NCBI RefSeq assembly: GCF_018332655.1 | Contig: NZ_BOQL01000027.1 | Span: 42,095 to 106,094, forward strand | Reading direction: 5' to 3' | Source: Actinoplanes auranticolor | Lineage (GTDB): Bacteria > Actinomycetota > Actinomycetes > Mycobacteriales > Micromonosporaceae | Length of the DNA stretch: 64,000 bases | Part shown: piece after piece, positions 7,913 through 16,729 of the stretch | Layout of the letters: each line of letters starts with the position of its first letter | How positions within the stretch are numbered: position 1 is the first letter of the stretch | Program-made: the position numbers and the translations under genes | The notes under the pieces: model-generated | The model's input: only the letters and a program-made list of their open reading frames with translations | What the model was told of the DNA's origin: nothing | Database searches by the model: none

Positions 7913-9917
7913 GCGGTGCGGGCAGCGGCTCGGCGTGCACCACCGAGAGCCGGGACACCGCGCGGGTCAGGACCACGTACAGCCGGTGCAGGCCGCGGGG
8001 CTCGGCGGCCACGATCTCGGCCGGTTCGACGACGACCACGTGGTCGTACTCCAGGCCCTTGACGAGCGTGGCCGGCACGACCGTGACGCGCGCCTCGGAG
8101 TCGACGTCGTCGGGCGTCGCGGCGGCCAGGCCCGCGGCCGCGAGATGCGCGCGGAGCCGGTCGACCGCCGCGTCGGCCGCGATGACCGCGACCGAACCCT
8201 CGTGCTCCAGCGCCGCGGTCACCTCGACCAGCATCGCGGCATCCGCCTCGGCCGGCGACGGAACGCCGACGACGGAAAGATCACCGTCGCGGCGCAGGGA
8301 GACGGCCTCCGGCACGTCCACCCCGAGCGCCGGCAGCAGGCGGTTGGCCAGGGCCACCACCACGGCGGGTACGCGGTAACCGACCGTCAGCGGCACCACC
8401 ACGGCGTCGGGCTTGCCGAGATGCCGCAACGTGACCCGCCAGTCCGCAGCGGCCCACGGCGCGGTGCCCTGGGCCAGGTCACCGAGCAGGGTGATCGAGC
8501 CGTGCTCACTGCGCCGGGCGATGGCCCGCGCCTGCATCGGCGAAAGGTCCTGAGCCTCGTCCACCACGACGTGCCCGAAGCTCTGCTCCCGCTCCAGCAG
8601 GCCGGCGGCCTCGTCGATCAGCACCAGGTCCGCCGCGCTGAACTTGGCGGCCTTCACCGTGCGCGGTGGCTTGGCCCAGCGCAGCACCTCCTGCTCGGCC
8701 TCGGTGAGGATGCCCTCGGTCGCGGTCGCCAGCAGCTCGGGGTCACTGAGCAGTGCCACGACCAGCCCCTCGGGGGTCAGGGCGGGCCAGACGTTGTCGA
8801 GGAAGTCGCGTACCTGCGGGATCCTGCCCATCCGGCGCAGCCAGCCCTCGTTGGGCGAGTTGCCGGTGCGGTACTCCGACTGGCGTTGCAGCAGCGCGAC
8901 CACGCGCGCCCGGACCCGCTCGCGGCCGACCGCGTACGGCAGGTCCTCCCGGCGCGCCTCGTCCACGATCCGGCGCAGCGGTCCCGCGTCGATCCGCCAG
9001 CGGTACGAACCGTCCGACACCATGATCGGCTCCACCGGCTTGCCCAGCCGGCCCCACAGCGCCTGGCGCAGGACTGCCGCCATCCGGGCATCGTGCTTGA
9101 GCAGGGCGGCGGCCTCGTCGTCGTGGCCGCGTACCGGTGCCCGGGCGATCAGGTCGTCGACCGTGGCCTGCTGCACCTCGACCTCGCCGAGCGCCGGCAG
9201 CACCGCCGAGATGTAGGACAGGAACGCGGTGTTGGGCCCGACGATCAGCACGCCGGAGCGGCGCAGCCGCTCGCGGTGCACATAGAGCAGGTACGCGGCC
9301 CGGTGCAGCCCGACCGCGGTCTTGCCGGTGCCGGGCGCGCCCTGTACGCAGATCGAGTCCTCGAGATCGGCCCGGACCAGCTCGTCCTGCTCGGGCTGGA
9401 TGGTGGCGACGATGTCCCGCATCGGCCCGACGCGGGGCCGCTCGATCTCGGCGGTCAGGATCCGGCTCTTGGTGCCGAGCTCCTCGCCGCGGTCCAGGTG
9501 CTCGTCCTCGAAACTGGTCAGCTCGCCCTTGACGAAGCCGAACCGGCGCCGGGTGGCGACCCCCTGCGGATCACGCACGCTGGCCCGGTAGAACGACTGG
9601 GAGAGCGGCGCCCTCCAGTCCAGCACCATCGGCTCACCGGCGTCGTCGGTGACGTGCCGGCGCCCGATGTGGTACGCGGTCTGCTCGATGTCCAGCTTGC
9701 CGAAGAAGAGCGGAGTGTCGGGATCGTCGGCCAGCTCGGCGACCCGGCGCGACAAGGTCCGGCCGAGGGTCTCGGCGCTGTAGGCGTCCCCGGCGATGTC
9801 GGCGCCGGAGGCGAAGAGGGACTCGGCCCGGCCCCGCATCCGGCCCAGCGCGGCGCGGGACCGGCTGAGATGGTGACGTTCGGAGATGAGTTCGCTGTCG
9901 AGTTCGGATGCGGGCAC
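7899..9917 (-). CDS. helD: HelD-type superfamily 1 helicase / RNA polymerase-recycling ATPase
   Basis: A 672-residue UvrD-like protein without nuclease domain. The order is: N-terminal coiled-coil arm (1-60), the segment FFGKLDIEQTAYHIGRRHV...VLDWRAPLSQSFYRA that is characteristic of HelD, Walker A GAPGTGKTAVGLHRAAYLLY at about 193, Walker B VVVDEAQDLSPMQ, motif III LLGDLAQGTAPW and a C-terminal motif VTVVPATLVKGLEYDHVVVVEPAEI. HelD proteins of Bacillus and mycobacteria bind RNA polymerase and release it from stalled complexes. I chose GTG 9917 because AGGA precedes it at good spacing; the frame continues upstream without homology. Some HelD relatives (HelR) give rifamycin tolerance, but I see no rifamycin-associated element upstream. 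Confidence 0.85.
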   Translation of the reverse strand: MPASELDSELISERHHLSRSRAALGRMRGRAESLFASGADIAGDAYSAETLGRTLSRRVAELADDPDTPLFFGKLDIEQTAYHIGRRHVTDDAGEPMVLDWRAPLSQSFYRASVRDPQGVATRRRFGFVKGELTSFEDEHLDRGEELGTKSRILTAEIERPRVGPMRDIVATIQPEQDELVRADLEDSICVQGAPGTGKTAVGLHRAAYLLYVHRERLRRSGVLIVGPNTAFLSYISAVLPALGEVEVQQATVDDLIARAPVRGHDDEAAALLKHDARMAAVLRQALWGRLGKPVEPIMVSDGSYRWRIDAGPLRRIVDEARREDLPYAVGRERVRARVVALLQRQSEYRTGNSPNEGWLRRMGRIPQVRDFLDNVWPALTPEGLVVALLSDPELLATATEGILTEAEQEVLRWAKPPRTVKAAKFSAADLVLIDEAAGLLEREQSFGHVVVDEAQDLSPMQARAIARRSEHGSITLLGDLAQGTAPWAAADWRVTLRHLGKPDAVVVPLTVGYRVPAVVVALANRLLPALGVDVPEAVSLRRDGDLSVVGVPSPAEADAAMLVEVTAALEHEGSVAVIAADAAVDRLRAHLAAAGLAAATPDDVDSEARVTVVPATLVKGLEYDHVVVVEPAEIVAAEPRGLHRLYVVLTRAVSRLSVVHAEPLPAPLRAA

Positions 9918-10166
9918 GCTGATTCCTATCGCGGTAGCTCGCTGCTCGCTCGCGTATCCGGCGACGGTTGGCCGTCGTCCGGCGCGGAGACGTCCGCTGC
10001 GGTGTCGACTCACCGCGGCCGTCAAGCGGCCACGTACGATACGCGACCCACCCCGCCCGGGCCACCGGTTTTCTCCCTGGACCGAACAGCGCGCTGAACG
10101 TGAGATAGGTCCCTCGGTGCAGGTGGAGGCCCGGCATGGGCAACCCGCCGGAGATAGCGTCGCAGC

Positions 10167-11018
10167 ATGAGCGACGTAGTCCGGCGACCCCGGGTAGGCC
10201 ACATCCAGTTCCTCAACTGTCTGCCGATCTACTGGGGCCTCATGCGCTCGGGGGCGCTGCTCGACGTCGACCTGCACAAGGACACCCCGGACCGGCTCAA
10301 TGCCGCGCTGGTCGCCGGCGATCTGGACATCGGCCCGATCTCCCTGGTCGAGTACCTGCGCAATGCCGACGACCTGCTGCTGCTGCCGAATCTCGCGGTG
10401 GGCAGCGACGGCCCGGTGCTGTCGGTCAACCTGGTCTCCACCCGGCCGCCGGCCGAGCTGGACGGCCGCCCGGTCGCGCTCGGCTCGACCTCGCGGACCG
10501 GCGTGCTGCTGGCCCAGATGCTGCTGGCCGAGCAGTACGGCGCCGAGCCCGAATACTTCCGCTGCCCCCCGGAGCTCAACCAGATGCTGCTGGAGGCCGA
10601 CGCCGCGGTGCTGATCGGCGACCCGGCCCTGCGCGCCATGTACGAGGCTCCCGGGCTCGGCCTGCAGGTCATCGACCTGGCCCAGGCGTGGAAGGAGTGG
10701 ACCGGCCTGCCGATGGTCTTCGCCGTCTGGGCGGTCCGCAAGGAGTTCGCCGCGGCCCACCCGGGTGTGGTCAAGGAGGTGCACGAGGCGTTCCAGCGCT
10801 CCCGTGATCTGTGCCTCGGTGAGCTGGACGAGGTCGCCGAGGCGGCAGCCCGTTGGGAGCCGTTCGACGCTGCGACGCTGGCCACGTACTTCCGGGCCCT
10901 GGACTTCTCGCTCGGTGAGCAGCAGATCGCCGGGGTGCGTGAGTTCGCGCGGCGGGCCGCCGCGCGCGGCGAGGTGCCGGCCCTGCCGGCCGACGGGCCG
11001 GTATTCGCTCAGGTATAG
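10167..11018 (+). CDS. mqnA: Chorismate dehydratase (futalosine pathway, step 1)
   Basis: Converts chorismate to 3-enolpyruvoyl-benzoate, the first step of the futalosine route to menaquinone. The 283-residue protein has the periplasmic-binding-protein-like fold of MqnA: GHIQFLNCLPIYWGL at the N-terminus, then DVDLHKDTPDRLNAALVAGDLDIGPISLVEYLRN and ALGSTSRTGVLLAQMLL, and AVLIGDPALRA. These are the chorismate-pocket segments of the family. No signal peptide is present, so it is cytoplasmic. ATG 10167 is the start that matches family N-termini. The gene stands alone; its pathway partner mqnC lies 11 kb downstream on the same strand. Confidence 0.92.
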   Translation: MSDVVRRPRVGHIQFLNCLPIYWGLMRSGALLDVDLHKDTPDRLNAALVAGDLDIGPISLVEYLRNADDLLLLPNLAVGSDGPVLSVNLVSTRPPAELDGRPVALGSTSRTGVLLAQMLLAEQYGAEPEYFRCPPELNQMLLEADAAVLIGDPALRAMYEAPGLGLQVIDLAQAWKEWTGLPMVFAVWAVRKEFAAAHPGVVKEVHEAFQRSRDLCLGELDEVAEAAARWEPFDAATLATYFRALDFSLGEQQIAGVREFARRAAARGEVPALPADGPVFAQV

Positions 11019-11074
11019 CCCACTTTGCTCCATAGGGGGTAGCGCCGGCCGCGTCCCTAGTGGAGCATTGACCG

Positions 11075-12616
11075 GTGGCCATCCGAACGAACAGTCTCGC
11101 GCTGCGCCTCGCGCTGCCCATCGCCATGATCGGGCTGACCGCGGTCGGCGCGGCCGCCCCGGCGCAGGCCGCGGCCCCGGCCGAGCGGCCGACGATCGAG
11201 ATCGCGGTGCCCGAGCGGGTGGTCACCACCGCCGGCGCCACCAAGACCGTTCCGTTCGAGGTCGTCAACGCCGGCCAGACCGCGGCGACCGGCCTGGTCG
11301 TCGACTTCGCCCGCACCGGCGCCGCGGTCGACCCGCGCCTCGGCTTCAAGCCGCCGCAGGGCTGCACCGCGACGGGCTGCCCGGCCGGCGACCTCGCTCC
11401 GGGAGCTCGCAAGACCCTCACGTTCACGGTGGCGCCCACCGCGGAGCTGCCCGCGGCCGGGGCGAGCATCGACCTGGTGGTCCGCGACGCCGGCGGCGAG
11501 TGGCGGGAGTCGACCAGCGTCACGGTGGTGCGCGAGGCCTCTGGAGTCGACCTCGAGACCGCTCCCATCCCGGACATCGCGCTGGTCGCGGGCGAGTCCG
11601 CCGTGCTGCCGATCTCGGTCCGCAACAACGGCAACCAGCCGACCGAGGGCGTCGGCCTCGCGCTGGCCGGTCACCGCTACATCACCTTCCCGAGCAAGTA
11701 CAGCAACTGCGTCGAGGTCAAGGAGCTGCCGGGCGTCGTCTGCGTCTTCAACCTCACCCTCGCCCCGGGCGCGACCTTCGGCATGTCGCCGTCGACCCCG
11801 CTCACCATCGCGGCCGACCCGGCCACGCCCGGCCCGGCGAACTACACCGCCGGCGTGGCGGCCCTGAGCCTCGAGGACGAGGAGAACGACGCCGCCCTGG
11901 CCGCGGCGACGAAGGCCGCGCGGAAGCCGGGCGCCAAGCTGCAGCTGGAGCCGGCCGCGCGGAGCCTGGCAGCGGGCCGGGACGAGCTGAACGAGTGGGA
12001 CAACTCGACCTCGTTCCTGGTGAAGGTCCCGAAGAACCCGGCCGACAGCGTGGCGATCGGCGACGACTTCGAGGGCAAGATCGGTGACACCCGTACGGTC
12101 AAGGTCGGCTTCCGCAACGACGGCCCGGCGACCGTGCTCCCCCGGTCCAAGTCCTGGATCCACGCGGCCAAGGTCCGCATCCCGTCGGGCCTGAAGCTGA
12201 CCAAGGTGGACAAGCTCTGCGTCCCGAACGGCGACGGCGAGCCGAGCTGGAACAGCCCCGGCCAGGTCAGCGGCCACGACTACCTGTGCGTGGCCGCGAA
12301 GCCGCTGGCCGCCGGCGAGCGGCAGCTCTTCTCCTTCACCGCCAAGATCGAGGACGGCGAGAACGAGGACAAGGGCACGATCACGGTCGACGGCGGCGTG
12401 CAGGACTCGAAGACGACCAACAACGCGGCCAAGATCGAGGTCAAGCTGACCACGGGCGGCGGCTCCGGCGGCGGTTCGGGTGACGGCTCGGGCGGCTCCG
12501 GCGGCGGGCTGGCCATCACGGGCGCACCGACCGGGCGCATCGCCACCGCGGGCATGCTGCTCGTGCTCACGGGGACCTTGGCGCTGGTGCTGACCCGGCG
12601 TCGCCGACCCGCCTGA
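11075..12616 (+). CDS. Secreted LAxTG-anchored surface protein
   Basis: A 513-residue Sec-exported protein with an N-terminal signal peptide (cleavage after about AAPAQA, residue 32). Two or three beta-rich repeats follow, with IgG/CARDB-like phrases such as VVTTAGATKTVPFEVVNAGQTAATGLVVDF and VAGESAVLPISVRNNGNQPTEGVGLALAG. A Gly/Ser linker (GGGSGGGSGDGSGGSGGG) leads to a cell-wall sorting signal: LAITG, a hydrophobic helix and RRRRPA. LAxTG is the motif recognised by class E sortases of actinobacteria. The function of the repeats is unknown. The GTG start is 56 bp after mqnA; whether it is cotranscribed is unclear. Confidence 0.8.
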   Translation: MAIRTNSLALRLALPIAMIGLTAVGAAAPAQAAAPAERPTIEIAVPERVVTTAGATKTVPFEVVNAGQTAATGLVVDFARTGAAVDPRLGFKPPQGCTATGCPAGDLAPGARKTLTFTVAPTAELPAAGASIDLVVRDAGGEWRESTSVTVVREASGVDLETAPIPDIALVAGESAVLPISVRNNGNQPTEGVGLALAGHRYITFPSKYSNCVEVKELPGVVCVFNLTLAPGATFGMSPSTPLTIAADPATPGPANYTAGVAALSLEDEENDAALAAATKAARKPGAKLQLEPAARSLAAGRDELNEWDNSTSFLVKVPKNPADSVAIGDDFEGKIGDTRTVKVGFRNDGPATVLPRSKSWIHAAKVRIPSGLKLTKVDKLCVPNGDGEPSWNSPGQVSGHDYLCVAAKPLAAGERQLFSFTAKIEDGENEDKGTITVDGGVQDSKTTNNAAKIEVKLTTGGGSGGGSGDGSGGSGGGLAITGAPTGRIATAGMLLVLTGTLALVLTRRRRPA

Positions 12617-12711
12617 CCTCGGACCTCAGCCTCGACGCCCGGCCGTCCGTCGGAGTTCGGTCGGGGCCGCGGCCGTTCGTCTGCGCCCGCTGAAATGCGG
12701 CCGACCGGGGG

Positions 12712-13692
12712 CTACGCCCGGGTCACCACGTCGGCGTTGATGTCGCTGACTGTCGGCAGGCCGGCCTGCGCCATCGTCCGTGCGAGGCCGGTCCGATAAA
12801 GATCCAGGCAATCCCGTACGCCGTCAGCACCGCCCGTGGCCAGCGCCCACAGGATCGGGCGGCCGATCAGCACGGCCTTCGCGCCCAGCGCCAGCGCCGT
12901 CAGGATGTCGCCGCCGTCCCGAAGGCCGCCGTCCACCAGCACCGGGACCCGGCCCGCGACCGCCTCGACGACCGGGCCGAGCGCCCGTGCGGTGGCGACC
13001 ACCCGGTCCAGCTGCCGGCCGCCATGGTTGGAGACGATCACTCCGGCGGCTCCCGCGTCGACACACGCCGCGGCGTCCCGCGCGCTCAGCACGCCCTTGA
13101 CCAGCACCGGCCGGCCGGCGATCCCGGCCAGCCAGGCGATCGCGCCGGAGTCGAGGGCGGGATCCTGCTCCCGATCCGCCGGCCGGGTCGCCGGGGACAG
13201 TGCACCGGCCTGCGGCACCGGCCTGGGGTGCACATACGGGGCGTCGGCGGTCAGCACGATCGCGCCTGCCCCGGCGGCGACTGCTGCGCGTACCTGTTGC
13301 TCGGTGATCTGCCGGTCCCGCAGCACGTAGGCCTGGAACCACCAGGGCCGGATCACCGGGATCTCCGCGAGCGGGCGGCCGGCCCGCGAGCTCAGCACGA
13401 ACAACGAGCCTGCCGCCGCGACACCCCGGGCGGTCGCGGCTTCGCCCTCGGGGTGCGCGAGCGTGTGCAGGGCGGTCGGCCCGGCCAGCACCGGGGCGGT
13501 GAGCCGGGCCCCGAGCAGTTCGATCTCGGTGCTGACCTGGGACACGTCACTGAACAGCCGCGGAACGAACCGCCACTCGCGCCAGGCGGCTGTGGCCTCG
13601 TCCCGGGTGACCTGCGCGCCGAAGCCGTCCCGGTAGTAGTCGAAGACGGCCGCGGGAAGGGCTGCCCGGGCCGCCTCCTCCTGCATCCTCAC
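12712..13692 (-). CDS. FMN-dependent alpha-hydroxy-acid oxidase/dehydrogenase
   Basis: A 326-residue TIM-barrel flavoenzyme of the lactate oxidase/glycolate oxidase family. Visible are FDYYRDGFGAQVTRDEATAAW near the N-terminus, the flavin lysine in VLVKGV (Lys199), the active-site signature SNHGGRQLD at 221-229 (catalytic His223, substrate Arg226) and the phosphate-binding VLVDGGLRDGGD at 251-262. It is shorter than the usual 350-400 residues because the loop region around 152-180 is reduced. The substrate could be lactate, mandelate or another 2-hydroxy acid. It follows the aldo/keto reductase gene by 31 bp, so the two are probably one operon. Confidence 0.87.
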   Translation of the reverse strand: MRMQEEAARAALPAAVFDYYRDGFGAQVTRDEATAAWREWRFVPRLFSDVSQVSTEIELLGARLTAPVLAGPTALHTLAHPEGEAATARGVAAAGSLFVLSSRAGRPLAEIPVIRPWWFQAYVLRDRQITEQQVRAAVAAGAGAIVLTADAPYVHPRPVPQAGALSPATRPADREQDPALDSGAIAWLAGIAGRPVLVKGVLSARDAAACVDAGAAGVIVSNHGGRQLDRVVATARALGPVVEAVAGRVPVLVDGGLRDGGDILTALALGAKAVLIGRPILWALATGGADGVRDCLDLYRTGLARTMAQAGLPTVSDINADVVTRA

Positions 13693-13723
13693 CCTCCTGC
13701 CGGCCGGCGCCCGGTGGCCCTGC

Positions 13724-14680
13724 TCAGCGCGTCAGGATCTGGTCCAGGGCGGCCACGTCCTCCGCGGTGAGTCGCCACTGCCCGGCGGCGGCGTTCGCCT
13801 TGACCTGGTCCGGGGTTGTGGCACCGGCGATCACGCTGGTCACCGCCGGCTGCGCGGCCAGCCCGGCGATCGCGACGTCCAGCAGGCTGTGCCCGCGTTC
13901 CTTGCCGTACGCGGTCAGCGCCTCGATCGTGTCCCAGTCCGCCCCGTCCAGCCACCGCTGGTAGCGCTCCAGGGCCAGCCGGGTGCCCTCGGGCGGCGTC
14001 GCGCCTCGCTGGTACTTGCCGCTGAGCAGGCCGCTGTCGAGCGGGAAGAACGGCAGCAGCCCCAGTCCGAACCGCTCACACGCCGGCACGACCTCGTCCT
14101 CGACCTCGCGGTGCAGCAGGCTGTACTGGTTCTGCGCGCTGATGAACGGGGTGTGGCCGGCGGTCCGGGCCGTCCAGTCCGCGTCGGCGATCTGCCAGCC
14201 CGCGAAGTTGGAGTTGCCCAGATAACGGACCTTGCCGCTGCGGACCAGGTCGTCCAGGGCCGACAGGGTCTCCTCGATCGGGGTGGCCTCGTCGGGGGTG
14301 TGGATCTGGTACAGGTCGATGTAGTCGGTGCCGAGCCGGCGCAGCGAGGACTCGACCGCGCGGACGATGTACGACCGGGAGCCGCGGGCGCCGTGGTCCG
14401 CGCCGTTGAGCCCTTCCATGTCCATGCCGAACTTGGTCGCCAGCACGATCTCGTCCCGCCGGCCCTGCAGGGCCGCACCGAGGCACTCCTCGGAACTGCC
14501 GTGCGGGGTGCCGTAGATGTCGGCGGTGTCGAACAACGTGATCCCCGCGTCGAACGCCGCGTCGACGACCGCGCGGGTCCCGTCGAGGTCGAGCTTGCGG
14601 CCGAAGTTGTTGCAGCCGATGCCGACGACCGAGACGACCAGGCCCGAGGTGCCGAGGCGGCGGTAGCTCATGTCACTCAT
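13724..14680 (-). CDS. Aldo/keto reductase
   Basis: A 318-residue NADPH-dependent oxidoreductase of the AKR superfamily (YajO/Tas-like group). The catalytic tetrad is visible: Asp51 and Tyr56 in LFDTADIYG, Lys83 in LATKFG, His127 in DLYQIHTPD. The C-terminal cofactor region LAAQPAVTSVIAGATTPDQVKANAAA is also present. ATG 14680 and ATG 14671 (MSYRRLG) are both possible starts. It is cytoplasmic and divergent from the glucanase gene, and the 90-bp gap between the two contains a LacI-type palindrome. Confidence 0.9.
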   Translation of the reverse strand: MSDMSYRRLGTSGLVVSVVGIGCNNFGRKLDLDGTRAVVDAAFDAGITLFDTADIYGTPHGSSEECLGAALQGRRDEIVLATKFGMDMEGLNGADHGARGSRSYIVRAVESSLRRLGTDYIDLYQIHTPDEATPIEETLSALDDLVRSGKVRYLGNSNFAGWQIADADWTARTAGHTPFISAQNQYSLLHREVEDEVVPACERFGLGLLPFFPLDSGLLSGKYQRGATPPEGTRLALERYQRWLDGADWDTIEALTAYGKERGHSLLDVAIAGLAAQPAVTSVIAGATTPDQVKANAAAGQWRLTAEDVAALDQILTR

Positions 14681-14770
14681 GATCCGAGCCTATGTCGTCG
14701 GCGTTGCCGAAATAATCCGGCAACACATCAGCCGTTGTCTATTGACACACACTGTTAACTATTTGATGCT

Positions 14771-14786
14771 GTGAGAGCGCTCTCAC
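14771..14786. promoter_or_regulatory. Perfect LacI-type operator palindrome (GTGAGAGCGCTCTCAC)
   Basis: A 16-bp perfect palindrome centred on the CG typical of LacI-family sites and closely related to the CebR/CelR operator of actinobacteria (TGGGAGCGCTCCCA). It sits 51 bp upstream of the glucanase start codon, in a comparatively AT-rich stretch with TTGACA at 14743-14748. This placement suits a repressor that blocks transcription until sugar oligomers are sensed. No LacI gene is in the window, so the regulator acts in trans. Confidence 0.75.
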
Positions 14787-14836
14787 GAGGGCGTTCCCCC
14801 ATCCCCCCTGCGCCGTCCGTCTCCCGAGGAGTCATC

Positions 14837-16444
14837 GTGCGTATCCGAACAAAACTCCTGCATGCGCTGGCCGCGCTGACCGTCACGGTGCCGCTCGCGG
14901 CCGTGGCCGCGGCCACGCCGGCCCAAGCGGTCGGCCCGGCTCTGCTGCCGGTCACCGTCACCAACAACTCCGGCCGCGGCGAGGCCGTCTACGTGTACGT
15001 GATCGGCATCAACCTGAACACCAACCGCCTCGGCTACGTCAACCAGGGCGGCACCTTCACCCCGTGGCCCGCCGGCTCGCTCCCGCCCTCGCCCGCCCCC
15101 GACGTGGCGATCGGCGGCCCCGGCAACGGCGGCGCCACGACGATCAACTTCCCGCGCGGCTTCTCCGGACGGGTCTACTTCTCGCTGGGGGAGAAGCTCA
15201 AGTTCTTCCTGACCCCGGACGGGCTGGTGCAGCCGGCGCCGTGGGCCAGCGGCGACGCCAACTACAACATCCTGTTCGACTGGAGCGAGTTCACCTACAA
15301 CGATGCCGGCCTGTGGCTCAACAGCTCGCAGGTCGACATGTTCTCGGTGCCGCACGCGGTGACGGTGACCGGTGCCTCGGGCGCGACCAAGAAGACCGGC
15401 GAGCCGGTGAACAACGGCCGCAACAACGTGTTCAACGCCATCAAGGCGCAGCCGGGCTGGGCCAACACGGTGTACACCCGTTCGGACGGGACCGTGCTGC
15501 GGGCGCTGGCCCCGGGCAAGGCGGCGGGCGCCGGGCTGTTCAACGCGAACTACCTGGACTCGTACATCACGTCGGCGTGGAACGCGTACACGACCAAGAC
15601 GCTCACCGTGGTGCCGTTCGGTGACCAGCCGAACACCAAGTACTTCGGCCGGACCTCCGGCAACGTCATGAACTTCACGAACAGCGCCGGTCAGCAGGTG
15701 GCCTCCTTCAACAAGCCCTCGTCGGCCAGCGTGTGGGGCTGCGACGGTGACCTGCCGGCGCCGAACGACCTGGTGAAGGGCCCGATCTCGCGGACCCTGT
15801 GCGCGGCGCTGAACCGCGGCACGCTGGGCACCATCGACACCCAGCCGAGCACCAACGCGGCGCAGTTCTACCAGAACAACCCGACCAACCAGTACGCCAA
15901 GATCATCCACCAGAACATGGTCGACGGTAAGGCGTACGCGTTCGCCTTCGACGACGTCGGCGCCTTCGAGTCGCTGGTGCACGACGGCGACCCGCGCGCG
16001 GCCGGGCTGATCCTGACCCCGTTCGGTGCGGGCGGGCCGACCACGCCGCCGCCGGCGGGCGGGGGACAGGCCCTGATCAGCAACTGGAACGGCAAGTGCG
16101 TCGACGTGCCGAACGCCGGCTTCGTCGACAGCGCCCCGCTGCAGACGTGGACCTGCAACGGATCCAACGCCCAGAAGTGGACGTCGGTGGGCGGCGCCCT
16201 GCAGACGCAGAACAACAAGTGCATGGACGCAGCCGGCGGCGCGACGGCCAACGGCACGCCGGTGCAGCTCTACACCTGCAACGGAACGGCGGCTCAGCAG
16301 TTCGTGCTGTCGGGAGCGGGTGACCTGGTGAACCCGCAATCGAACCGCTGCGTGGACATCAAGGACTGGAACGCTGCCGACGGTGGCCGCCTCCAGCTCT
16401 GGGACTGCGGGGGCTCGGCCAACCAGAAGTGGCGCAAGGGCTGA
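14837..16444 (+). CDS. Secreted GH64 beta-1,3-glucanase with C-terminal ricin-type lectin domain
   Basis: Exported enzyme predicted to cut beta-1,3-glucan (laminarin, fungal cell wall), releasing laminaripentaose as is typical of GH64. The 535-residue product has a signal peptide (cleaved after ATPAQA, about residue 31). The GH64 catalytic region (about 35-400) contains LLPVTVTNNSGRGEAVYVYVIG, DWSEFTYNDAGLWLNSSQVDMFSVP (with the acidic catalytic segment) and SVWGCDGDLPAPND. A short linker leads to a CBM13/ricin-B domain with three QxW repeats (NAQKW, TAAQQF, ANQKW). GTG 14837 follows GAGGAG; earlier starts would overlap the operator. The gene is monocistronic, with a strong hairpin after the stop. 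Confidence 0.93.
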   Translation: MRIRTKLLHALAALTVTVPLAAVAAATPAQAVGPALLPVTVTNNSGRGEAVYVYVIGINLNTNRLGYVNQGGTFTPWPAGSLPPSPAPDVAIGGPGNGGATTINFPRGFSGRVYFSLGEKLKFFLTPDGLVQPAPWASGDANYNILFDWSEFTYNDAGLWLNSSQVDMFSVPHAVTVTGASGATKKTGEPVNNGRNNVFNAIKAQPGWANTVYTRSDGTVLRALAPGKAAGAGLFNANYLDSYITSAWNAYTTKTLTVVPFGDQPNTKYFGRTSGNVMNFTNSAGQQVASFNKPSSASVWGCDGDLPAPNDLVKGPISRTLCAALNRGTLGTIDTQPSTNAAQFYQNNPTNQYAKIIHQNMVDGKAYAFAFDDVGAFESLVHDGDPRAAGLILTPFGAGGPTTPPPAGGGQALISNWNGKCVDVPNAGFVDSAPLQTWTCNGSNAQKWTSVGGALQTQNNKCMDAAGGATANGTPVQLYTCNGTAAQQFVLSGAGDLVNPQSNRCVDIKDWNAADGGRLQLWDCGGSANQKWRKG

Positions 16445-16457
16445 CGGTGCGGTGATC

Positions 16458-16488
16458 GGCGGGCCTGCGCGGCATTCGCAGGCCCGCC
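16458..16488 (+). terminator. Hairpin terminator after the glucanase gene
   Basis: Perfect 12-bp stem GGCGGGCCTGCG / CGCAGGCCCGCC with a 7-nt loop, 14 bp after the stop codon. There is no T-run. It would also work from the opposite strand. Confidence 0.7.
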
Positions 16489-16509
16489 GCCCGCCACCTT
16501 GCGGTATCC

Positions 16510-16539
16510 GGCGGGCCTGCTGACGTGCGCAGGCCCGCC
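16510..16539. terminator. Second hairpin with the same stem sequence
   Basis: Stem GGCGGGCCTGC / GCAGGCCCGCC (11 bp) with an 8-nt loop, 21 bp beyond the first hairpin and using the same arm sequence. It probably serves as a back-up terminator, or as the terminator of the convergent SNF2/SWIM operon. Nothing else is recognisable in the remaining 190 bp before that operon's end. Confidence 0.55.
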
Positions 16540-16729
16540 GAAATCCGTCCATTGCCGCGACCGCCCCGGCCGGCCCGGCGACCGGGGCTCGACGTGGGTA
16601 GCGGTGCCGACGACGAGCCGGACGCCGGCAGCGACCGGACCGATGTGACGACGGGCCACCGCGGCCGCGCCGGGCCTGTGCGGACAGCGAGGCGGCGTGA
16701 CCGCGACAACTACCCGGCCACCCGGCGAA

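Noticed and set aside
7935..10097. Plus-strand frame of 720 codons opposite helD
   Set aside because: Its composition is His/Arg/Gln/Gly-rich without domain motifs, and the opposite strand has all HelD motifs.
9918..10166. Rifamycin-associated element upstream of helD
   Set aside because: I looked for the GGGGnTTGCnnGCAAnCCCC type palindrome that marks HelR genes and did not find it; only a 6-bp stem at 9962-9977 is present.
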